Assembly: GCA_963693365.1 (NCBI GenBank)
Contig: CAVNZM010000010.1
Span: 7,998,001 to 8,062,000, forward strand
Length of the DNA stretch: 64,000 bases
Direction: 5' to 3'
Source of the DNA: Amoebidium appalachense
Lineage: Eukaryota; Ichthyosporea
Positions 43,380 to 53,249 of the stretch are shown here, piece after piece. Both the position numbers and the translations under genes were made by a program. Position 1 is the first letter of the stretch; each line of letters begins with the position of its first letter. Under the pieces are notes generated by a model. The model did not search any database, had not been told where the DNA came from, and was given only the letters and a program-made list of their open reading frames with translations.

Positions 43380-46165
43380 TGCCGCATGTGGGTAGTTATT
43401 GAAAAAACCAATAATGTCTAGGTAACATACTATGTACATATACTATGCTACAAAGGGGGTTCTATACGAGCTACAACGTTGTGTTTTTTTCGTGTGACCC
43501 TCGTACTCCAGGGGCACATTCACCATCCCCCCCATAAACTTTGTGGTAAAGTTCTCGTGCTAGAAGCTGTTCTGTGGGTAGTTATTGAAAAAACGAATAA
43601 TGTCTAGGTAACACATGTACATATGCTATGCTACAAGGGGGTTCTATTCGAGCTACAATGTTGTGTTTTTTTTGTGTGACCCTCGTACTCCAGGGGCACA
43701 TTCACCATCCCCCCCATAAACTTTGTGGCAAATCTCTCGTGCTAGAGGCTGTTCTGTGGGTAGTTATTGAAAAACCAATAATGTCTAGGTAACGTATGTA
43801 CATATACTATGCTACAAGGGGGGTTCTATACGAGCTACAACGTTGTGTTTTTTTCGTGTGACCCTTGTACTCCAGGGGTACATTCACCATCCCCCCCATA
43901 AACTTTGTGGTAAATGTCTCGTGCTAGAAGCTGTTCTGTGGGTAGTTATTGAAAAAACCAATAATGTCTAGGTAACACATGGACATATACTATGCTACAA
44001 GGGGGTTCTATTCGAGCTACAATGTTGTGTTTTTTTCGTGTGACCCTCGTACTCCAGGGGCACATTATCCATCCCCCCCATAAACTTTGTGGTAAATTTC
44101 TCGTGCTAGAAGCTGTTCTGTGGGTAGTTATTGAAAAAACAATAATGTCTAGGTAACATACTATGTACATATACTATGCTACAAGGGGGGTTCTATACGA
44201 GCTACAACGTTGTGTTTTTTTCGTGTGACCCTCGTACTCCAGGGGCACATTCCCCATCCCCCCCATAAACGTTGTGGTAAATCTCTCGTGCTAGAGGCTG
44301 TTCTGTGGGTAGTTATTGAAAAACCAATAATGTCTAGGTAACATATGTACATATACTATGCTACAAGGGGGGTTCTATACGAGCTACAACGTTGTGTTTT
44401 TTTCGTGTGAACCTCGTACTCCAGGGGCACATTCACCATCCCCCCCATAAACTGTGTGGTAAATTTCTCGTGCTAGAAGCTGTTCTGTGGGTAGTTATCG
44501 AAAAAACCAATAATGTGTAAGTAACACATGTGCATATATTATGCTACAGGGGGGGTTCTATTCGAGCTACAACGTTGTGTTTTTTTTGTGTGACCCTCGT
44601 ACTCTAGGGGCACATTCACCATCCCCCCCATAAACTGTGTGGTAAATGTCTCGTGCTAGAAGCTGTTCTGTGGGTAGTTATTGAAAAAACCAATAATGTC
44701 TAGGTAACACATGTACATATACTATGCTACAAGGGGGGTTCGATACGAGCTACAACGTTGTGGTTTTTTCGTGTGCCCCTCGTACTCCAGGGGCACATTC
44801 ACCATCCCCCCCATAAACGTTTTGGTATATTTCTCGTGCTAGAGGCTGTTCTGTGGGTAGTTATTGAAAAACCCAAAAATGTCTAGGTAACACATGGACA
44901 TATACTAAGCTACAAGGGGGGTTCTATACGAGCTACAACGTTGTGTTTTTTTCGTGTGACCCTCGTACTCCAAGGGCACATTCACCATCCCCCCCATAAA
45001 CTGTGTGGTAAATGTCTCGTGCTAGAAGCTGTTCTGTGGGTAGTTATCGAAAAAACCAATAATGTGTAAGTAACACATGTACATATACTATGCTACAAGG
45101 GGGGTTCTATACGAGCTACAACGTTGTGTTTTTTTCGTGTGACCCTCGTACTCCAGGGGCACATTCACCATCCCCCCCATAAACGTTGTGGTAAATGTCT
45201 CGTGCTAGAAGCTGCTCTGTTGGTAGTTATTGAAAAAACCAATAATGTGTAAGTAACACATGTACACATATTATGCTACAAGGGGGGTTCTATTCGAGCT
45301 ACAACGTTGTGTTTTTTTCGTGTGACCCTCGTACTCCAGGGGCACATTCACCATCCCCCCCATAAACTCTGTGGTAAATTTCTCGTGCTAGAAGCTGTTC
45401 TGTGGGTAGTTATCGAAAAAACCAATAATGTCTCAGTAACACATGTACATATACTATGCTACAAGGGGGGTTCTATTCGAGCTACAACGTTGTGTTTTTT
45501 TCGTGTGACCCTCGTACTCCAGGGGCACATTCACCATCCCCCCCATAAACTGTGTGATAAATGTCTCGTGCTAGAAGCTGTTCTGTGGGTAGTTATTGAA
45601 AAACCCAAAAATGTCTAGGTAACACATGTACATATATTATGCTACAAGGGGGGTTCTATTCGAGCTACAACGTTGTGTTTTTTTCGTGTGACCCTCGTAC
45701 TCCAGGGGCACATTCACTATCCCCCCCATAAACTTTGCGGTAAATGTCTCGTGCTAGAAGCTGTTCTGTTGGTAGTTATTGAAAAAACCAATAATGTGTA
45801 AGTAACACATGTACATATACTATGCTACAAGGGGGGTTCTATTCGAGCTACAAACTTGTGGTTTTTTGGTGTGGCCCTCGTACTCCAGGGGCACATTCAC
45901 CATCCCCCCCATAAACTTTGTGGTAAATATCTCGGGCGAGAGGCTGTTGTGTGGGTAGTTATTGAAAAAACCAAAAATGCCTAGGTTGAACACATGGACA
46001 TATACTATGCTACAAGGGGGGTTCTATACGAGCTACAACGTTGTGTTTTTTTCGTGTGACCCTCGTACTCCAAGGGCACATTCACCATCTCCCCTTATAA
46101 TTTGTGGTGAATTTATCGTGCTAGAAGCTACTCTGTGGGTAGTTAGTGAAAAAACCCGATGCTTA
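43380..46165. repeat. ~183-bp satellite array, about 15 copies
   Basis: Monomers repeat the order GTTATTGAAAAAACCAATAA, TCTAGGTAACA, ACTATGCTACAAGGGGGGTT, GAGCTACAACGTTGTG, GACCCTCGTACTCCAGGGGC, CATCCCCCCCATAAAC and CTCGTGCTAGAAGCTGTTCT. Starts lie near 43394, 43581, 43762, 43944, 44126 and so on to about 46140. Copies differ by scattered substitutions and 1-4 bp indels; the last is the most diverged. No conserved ORF runs across units. Confidence 0.95.
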
Positions 46166-46230
46166 TAAGTAACGCATGCACAAATTGTCATCATAGCATT
46201 ATACTACCATAGTAGTTGGTCGACAATAAC

Positions 46231-46402
46231 GATATATTGGGAACGTGGACACCATATTGTAAACCAAAAAATAATAACACCATAATATACTACACATACC
46301 TAACAATGTATTGTGAATGAATAAAATACTTGCTTACGTGCTGGTAAAATACGAGAAACAAGGATTCTCTCGCTCTTTTTTTCTTTCTTTTTTGTTTGTT
46401 TT

Positions 46403-46469
<67 letters not shown>

Positions 46470-47002
46470 AGGGGGGGGGGGGGGGGGGGGTATACCCCCA
46501 TACGATATTATAGTGATCTCATTATATGCCCCATACGACCACCATAAGGATCGCTAGTTATACCCCCATACGATCATCATAGTGATCTCATTCTATGCCT
46601 CATACGATCATCATAATGATCACATACCAATATCCATACGGTCATCATAGTGATCACAAGGAGATTATCTAACGGGCGCAACTGACATGTGAATTCGTTT
46701 TTGCACGCCTCATGGAAAGCGGATGAGGCTCATCAGGTGGCCGCGTCTTAGGTATGTACAAATTCAAGTCTACTTTCCCTATGCACATTAAGAATATAAT
46801 AATAAATTTTTTAACACTACTTACCTAGGCGATATATTGGGAATGTGGACACCATATTGTAAACCAAAAAATAATAACACCATAATATACTACACATACC
46901 TAACAATGTATTGTGAATGAATAAAATACTTGCTTACGTGCTGGTAACATACGAGAAACAAGGATTCTCTCGCTCTTTTTTTCTTTCTTTTTTGTTTGTT
47001 TT

Positions 47003-47056
<54 letters not shown>
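46231..47056. repeat. ~230-bp direct repeat pair offset by exactly 600 bp
   Basis: 46231-46467 and 46831-47054 share GATATATTGGGAA(C/T)GTGG through CTTACGTGCTGGTAA and CTCGCTC(T)n into (GT)n-G(n), with only two substitutions noticed. Between them, 46497-46655 has short repeats of CATACGATCATCATAGTGAT. Confidence 0.9.
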
Positions 47057-47057
<1 letters not shown>

Positions 47058-47399
47058 GGGGGGGGGGGGGGGGGGGGGGGGGTCGTTTTGCAGATATATC
47101 GACTAGAGTCCCTCATCAGGGGACACATTCACAGTACTTTATTAAGATCGGCCTTCAAGGCCAAAAAAGCTCGATCTCGAGTAAGATTAGATAGCATTTT
47201 ATGAGGCCGGCCAGGCCTTAAATACAAAAAGGAGAAAAAACAACACACAGCTAAACATAGATCTAATATTAGCTAAATCAATCGACACACTGGTACATTG
47301 CCTGGAGTAAACAGCGTCTATCCCACTGGTACATGTACTGTCATCATCCAACCAACACCCGTGTAGTACCTTTGTCAAGCGTTCCTACGATACTACATA

Positions 47400-47605
47400 A
47401 GAGAAGAGAGGGTTATATGTGTACGTGTGTACGTGTGTACGTGTGTGTGTATGTGTGTATGTGTGAGGGAGGGAGGGAGGGAGGGTTGGGAGGGAGGGAG
47501 GGAGAGGGAGGGTTGGGAGGGAGGGAGGGAGGGAGGGGGGAGGGAGGGGGGAGGGAGGGAGGGAGGGAGGGAGAGAAAGAGAGAAAGAGAGAGAGTGTGC
47601 ATGTC

Positions 47606-47646
<41 letters not shown>

Positions 47647-47710
47647 GTGTGTGTGTGAGTGCATATGTGTGCATGTGCATGTGCATGTGCATGTGCATGT
47701 GCATGTGTGT

Positions 47711-47753
<43 letters not shown>

Positions 47754-48222
47754 GGAGGGGGGAGGGAGGGAGGGAGGGAGGGAGGGAGGGAGGGAGGGAG
47801 GGAGGGAGGGACGGAGGGAGGGAGGGAGGGATGGTTGGGAGGGAGGGAGGGAGGGGGGAGGGAGGGAGGGAGGGAGGGAGAGAAAGAGAGAGAGACTGTG
47901 TGTGTGTGTGCATATCTGTATGTGTGTGTGTGTGTGCGTGTTTGCGTGTGTGTGTGTGTGCATGTGTGAGTGTACATGTGCATGTGTGTGTGTCTGTGTG
48001 TGCATATGTGCATGTGTGTGTGTGTGTGTGTGTATGCGTGTCTGTGTCTGATGTGTGGATGTCTGTGTATGTTGTGTGTGTGTGTATGTCTGTGTGTGTG
48101 TATGTGCTCAGTTGAAAGGGAAGGGGGGGAGAGGGGGGATGCACCGTGTGTGTGCATGTGTGCACGTGTGTGTGTGTGTGCTCTGTGGAGAGGGGAGGGG
48201 AGGGGGGGAAATGCACCGTGTG

Positions 48223-48283
<61 letters not shown>

Positions 48284-48427
48284 TTGTGTGTTTGTCTGTG
48301 TGTGCATGTCTGTGTGCGTCGTGTGTGGTGTGTGTGTGTATGTGCATGTCTGTGCATGTGTGCATGTGCTCGGTGGAGAGGGAAGGGCAAGGGGGGGATT
48401 CGTGTCCGTGCATGTGTGCATGTGTGC

Positions 48428-48469
<42 letters not shown>

Positions 48470-48700
48470 ATGTATGTGTGTGTGTATGTGCTCAGTTGAG
48501 AGGGAAGGGGGGGGGGGGGATGCACCGTGTGTGTGCATGTGTGCACGTGTGTGTGTGTGTGTGCTCTGTGGAGAGGGAAGGGGAGGGGGAGGAAATGCAC
48601 CGTGTGTGTGCATATGTGTGTGTGTCTCTCTGTATGTGTGTGTGTGTGTGTTGTGTGTTTGTGTGTGTGAGCATGTCTGTGTACGTCGTGTGTGTGTGGT

Positions 48701-48768
<68 letters not shown>

Positions 48769-48896
48769 GGTGTGTGTGTGTGTCCCGGTGTGCATGTGCG
48801 TGCGTGTGTGTGGAGTGCATGTTTTTGCATTGTGTGCGAGCATGTGGATGCCTTGGTGAGAACAAGATTGGACGGTGTCGAATGCTGTGTGTGTTA

Positions 48897-48934
<38 letters not shown>

Positions 48935-49108
48935 CTGTGTGCGTGTGTGTTTTTTTGGGGGGAGAGGGGTAGTAGGAGGACAAGAGAGGGGGGGGGGGGG
49001 GTGGTAAAGAATACGAGAGAAAGGGGTAGAATTTCAGACATGTGGAGGCTTGAGCAAAAGCAGGTTAAGTCCATAATGGGTGAAACCGGCGCTGGAACGA
49101 GAGGGGAA

Positions 49109-49139
<31 letters not shown>

Positions 49140-49708
49140 GATGATGTGTGCATTCGAGGGTGGCAGCCAAAGAAGCAAGTATCGCAAAGGACATTGGAAT
49201 AGAGGGACACAGGACCAAAACAGGATCAATGGGAGAAGAGGGAAAAAAATTAATAGTTATCGGGGAGGGATAAGAAGAAATACTGCAAGTAATCGAGGCG
49301 AACAGGTATGGGGGGAACTGGGCAGGAAGAAGGGGGGGGGGGGGGGGGGGGGGGGGGGGAGTGAAGGACGAGAGGGTGGGTCACAAGACAGAGATTATTC
49401 AGTACAGACTAAGGCTTCAGTCGGGAAGGGAGGGGGGGGGGGGGGGGGGGGAGGGGGGGGGAGGGGAGAGGAGGGGTGGGGGGGGGGTCATAAAAGGACA
49501 AGGAAAGGAGGTGATTTCAGCAACCAGTCGAGGCTTGAACAAGAGTAGGTGAAGTTTGTAACGGTTAGCAAAACTGGTGCTAGAACGAGAGAGGAAACAC
49601 ACAGTGAAACGTAAAAGAGGGTAGAGAGTTGAGAGGAAGAAGGGGAAGTTTGTGTGTGTGCGTGTATGCATGGGTGGGTGGGTATGTGTGTGGTGTGGGG
49701 GGGGGTGT

Positions 49709-49794
<86 letters not shown>

Positions 49795-50080
49795 TGTGTG
49801 TGAGTGGTTACACTGGCAGCGTCCGTGGTGATGGGTTTGGGGGGGAAGGGGGTGAGGGGAGTGAGGGATGTTTCGGAGAAAGAAAAGTATTGCAAGTAAC
49901 AAGGGGGCATAAAGACATAGGACTAAAACAAAATGGAGGGGGAGGAGGGGGGGGATGCTGTAAACTTTGATGCGTCTCGGGGACGTGTGTAGGGACTGCG
50001 AGTTCTCTTAGATTTGCATTTCAGAATTTTTACTCTATTCCTCCAGGTTTTTTTTATATATTTTTTAGGGTTGGGTTGGG

Positions 50081-50114
<34 letters not shown>
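47400..50114. repeat. GT/GGGA microsatellite domain with a duplicated ~120-bp segment
   Basis: (GGGA)n blocks (47466-47575 and 47756-47880) alternate with (GT)n. A segment containing TGCACCGTGTGTGTGCATGT and CTCTGTGGAGAGGG occurs at about 48108-48225 and again at 48491-48610. Pure arrays include (GT)~41 at 49711-49791. G runs lie at 49108-49138, 49334-49359 and 50083-50114. Confidence 0.9.
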
Positions 50115-50117
<3 letters not shown>

Positions 50118-50339
50118 GTCAATACTTTCCTGTATTATCCTTTATGCTACTTCAAGTTTTATACCCTACCGCTTACACAGGATGTAGGCTGGTGAAAGGT
50201 TTAATGGTAGGACGTTCGGTGACGTTTGTACCACGGACCACGGGAACATCTTCCCCAGGAACAGTATTCAAAACAAAGGACTTTTATAATTTGAGGTGCT
50301 AAAAACGTGAGGACCACTTGTTATGGCCGTTGCCCTTCT

Positions 50340-51495
50340 CAATCTTGGTACGGAAATGCACCCATATTATACTGCAAATGTATTGTATATGACGTGTGTA
50401 TATCGTACAGGTACTGGTAGTATATTGATAGTACCTCCTACGTAATGATTTATTCGCATTCGAACATACTGGCAGTATATACTGAGACTATAACCAATAT
50501 ATGGTGTCCTTAGCTGTGTCCGTATTGGTGACAGTATTATAGATGTATTCGTGACATTGCCAATACCACTTGTGCCTTAGATATTCTCAATAGGATAAAA
50601 GTTTTCTTGCTATATCATGTTTATGTCCTACTAATATGGATGTGATATGGGTAGGATATGATCTACATAATGTCAGTATATGTCCACCCTAATACCACGG
50701 TATTAGCAATGTACTGCGCATACAAGGACTACACTCCGAACATGTTTGTTGAACATGTGTTGGCAATACATTCACAATATTGCAACTACATAGGTAAAGT
50801 GACCTGTTCTTTCATCCCCAATATTGTACCAATATATTGGCAATAAAATACACGCCCCATATTTTCGGTTGCTTTTACCTATTGATAATAGGTGCATAAT
50901 AGTCTTGATATTGTGACGGATACATTGGCAATACATTTGAACCGTATTGAGACCCTATTATAAGCATATCACAACCCTATAACCAATAGCGACGTTATGT
51001 TTGTATCGGCCATATGGGACATATGTGTTGGGTATATTGCCAATAACCCAAAATGGTCAGGAATAATACATTCATAATATATTGGCAATAGTCTTGCCAC
51101 GTTGGACAATACCATAATTTGACACAAAATTATCCTACATTTTATATATTCATAACTTATTGACAATACTCCGCAAGCAATAGTATAATACCGAATAAAT
51201 ACATTGACAATATCGAGATTGTATTGTTAATAGGCACACGTACACGCGTTTTGAGATATTGCCAGTACATTACTCATACGGTATATAGTTATTGGTGGTA
51301 GACCCGGCATGGTATGACAATAATATCAAAATATGTTGCCGATATTACGTCAATATTACAGTTCTATTACACTTCTATAGCGTCTCTACCACAGAAAATC
51401 TCTACTCGCAATACATTGGCAATGGATAATTGATATTACTTCAGTATTAATCTGGTATTTTTACGATATTGGCAATAGATAATAGCCTCACAATA
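50340..51495. repeat. Right subterminal TTGGCAA-motif cluster
   Basis: AT-rich non-coding sequence mirroring the left end, with TTGGCAAT or TTGCCAAT at about 50761, 50835, 50931, 51040, 51082, 51414, 51470 and 51495, plus near-matches. Confidence 0.75.
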
Positions 51496-51520
51496 TTGGC
51501 AATACCGCCGGGAAGTTTGC
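51496..51520 (-). repeat. Right terminal inverted repeat of the 11.27-kb element
   Basis: On the + strand it reads TTGGCAATACC, then GCCGGGAAGTTTGC, the inverted counterpart of the left end with two mismatches. Confidence 0.8.
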
Positions 51521-51808
51521 CTCGGCGAGCCCCCTCCCCTGTTCCTTTGCCTTCGTATTGGGCTTGGCGTGTGGGCTGTGGGGGGCACCGACAACCCCCC
51601 TTCCCCCCTTCCCACTTTGTATATCGCACGAGTCATGTTCTGCAGTGGCGGCCAGGGCCGGCCCCCCCCCCCCACTACACGAATTCGCTCGGATTCCCTC
51701 ACTCACCCGGTGGAGTGTTTGGGACAATACATTACGGTCTTACGGTGTACACACGGTGTGCCTCTTTGTTCTGTGCTGGCCCGCAGTGCCAACTGCTTGT
51801 GGCGTGTC

Positions 51809-51847
<39 letters not shown>

Positions 51848-52215
51848 TTCCCTCCCCCAACCCCCCCAACCCCACCCTGCCACCCCTCCACCCGCCCCTT
51901 CGATCGTGCATGCTTAACCTCGGTGTTACACACACATGCTCATACACACCCACACACTAGCGCACACACACGCACGCCTACACCGCGGCTTGTGCGCGCA
52001 TACCCCCCCCTCCCCTTCCCCCGCCCTCCCTGCCAGCGCTGCATGCATCCTCTGCCCTTTAGCTACGCCCCCCCCCCCCCCCCTCCCCCCCCCCTTGTTT
52101 GCCTGCCTGTGCACCCGCTTGCCTGCCGCCCACCCCGCTCGTTGCCTTTACCCCCCCCCCCCCCCCCCCCCCCCGGGACTCTAGGCATGATGCTCACACA
52201 GCTCTGTCCCTGCAG
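51521..52215 (+). other. DIRS spacer between RNase H and recombinase, with an intron-like 3' end
   Basis: C-rich sequence with C runs at 51661-51673, 51811-51844, 52067-52094 and 52150-52174, and CA repeats near 51928-51976. No protein is recognised. It ends GCTCTGTCCCTGCAG, a strong 3' splice site, directly before the recombinase reading frame, which has no ATG upstream. Confidence 0.55.
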
Positions 52216-52713
52216 GTGGCTTGCTCCCCTTTGGTGGCGACCATGGTAGGCTTGCCCAGTGGTTCACCCCCGAGGTTTTGGCCCGTGTCCCGGAGGTGGC
52301 CCGCACCATCACTCGGCTGTCAGTGGGCGACAGCACGGAGTCCTCCTACTCGTCCTACCAGCGCCAGTTTATCGACTTCATCTACGCAATGGACTGCCGC
52401 AATCCTGATGGTGGCTACCTGCCAGCCTGCCCAGCCCAAGTGCAGCTGTTCCTTGCCTGGTGCGCCATGCGTGCGGTGCAAGCCCGGACCATGCCCAGCA
52501 TCGTCTCCGCCGTCAACAGCCTGCACCGCAGCTTGGGCATGGCACCACCAGCGGGCTCCGGCCAGCAGAGCCTTCAGTGGTTTATCCGCGGGGCTGGCCG
52601 CTTCCTGCTGCTGGAAGGCAGCCACCGGCCCAAACGAGTGCTCGAGCCCCTCCTCCCAGCCGACCTCCGCGCCCTCCTCCCAGTCATCCAACCGGGCTCT
52701 TCATTGGAGGCCC
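52216..52713 (+). pseudogene. DIRS tyrosine recombinase, N-terminal part (interrupted)
   Basis: Reads GLLPFGGDHGRLAQW, then a core-binding-type helical domain (STESSYSSYQRQFIDFIYAM, VQLFLAWCAMRAVQARTMPS) up to GSSLEAL, where the LTR element enters. Removing the insertion and one GGCCC copy restores the reading frame directly into LRLWAALLLG at 56288. The gene is therefore a broken but recent casualty. The frame begins after a 3' splice site rather than at an ATG. Confidence 0.85.
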
Positions 52714-53193
52714 TGTAAACAGTTGGACTAGTTAGGATAAGGCAGAGTACAACTGAATCAAAATAAAGACAGAGAACGGGTAGAAAGGCACACGCGGCCA
52801 GGTTGCTTTTACTATGGGCCGACTCAGTCTGTCTCAGACTTCACTGATGTGATCCCCGTACTGGGACGGCTTTCTTATATAGCCCCCAGGTTTCGGATCA
52901 AGGCCCAGGATTGGTTCATCCGCGGCCAGCGCGGGTGGCAACATGCCATTCGTGATTCTGGTGCGGTCCGAGCCAGTCAGACCTTTGTCCTATTTATGCA
53001 AACCTCTTATTGGTTCACTTCGTTTATGTGGTATGCAGCTGAAGAACCATATATGGTTCAATTCTTAGGTCAGAGTGAGTCCTATTGGTGCGGACATAAT
53101 ATTTATGTGATATTCATGACAAAGCACGAATCGTGTGCTAGTAGATCACATTCTTTAGTAAACATGTACAGTTCATGTGTACAGTTGTTTACA
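52714..53193 (-). repeat. 3' LTR of the non-coding LTR element
   Basis: 480 bp, no difference from 55803-56282 noticed on reading. Holds a 114-codon + strand frame shared by both LTRs; this is probably not coding. Confidence 0.92.
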
Positions 53194-53205
53194 CTCCCCC
53201 CCTTG
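53194..53205 (-). promoter_or_regulatory. Polypurine tract of the non-coding LTR element
   Basis: On the minus strand AAGGGGGGGAG ends directly at the LTR start TGTAAACA. Confidence 0.75.
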
Positions 53206-53249
53206 TCGGGAGCCTGGTGGTGTCGTTAGACAAGCAAACCACCAGGCTG

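Larger units (their letters stand above)
40250..51520. mobile_element. 11.27-kb non-coding TIR element carrying a satellite array
   Basis: The left end GCAAACTTCCCGG(AA)GTATTGCCAA (40250-40274) and the reverse complement of the right end GCAAACTTCCCGG(CG)GTATTGCCAA (51496-51520) match at 23 of 25 positions. Both ends are followed by about 1 kb of AT-rich sequence dense in TTGCCAA/TTGGCAA. The interior holds short direct repeats, a 28-bp minisatellite, a ~183-bp satellite, and GT/GGGA microsatellites. I found no transposase or other protein. It sits in the DIRS element between RNase H and the recombinase. No clear target duplication is seen; a 2-bp GC on each side is possible if the ends are AAACTT/AAGTTT. 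It looks like a large non-autonomous DNA transposon; superfamily unknown. Confidence 0.75.

Noticed and set aside
43380-46165. Regular repeats as a CRISPR array
   Set aside because: Repeats are ~183-bp head-to-tail monomers without distinct spacers, in a eukaryotic genome, and there are no cas genes.
47413-49218. Very long open frame (about 600 codons) of alternating Thr-His and Ser-Leu-Pro on the minus strand
   Set aside because: It is a translation of (GT)n and (GGGA)n microsatellites, which lack stop codons; there is no complex sequence.
52849-53229. 127-codon ORF repeated at 55938-56462, as a gene
   Set aside because: It lies within the LTR, on the strand opposite to the element's sense direction, and is open by chance in both identical LTR copies.
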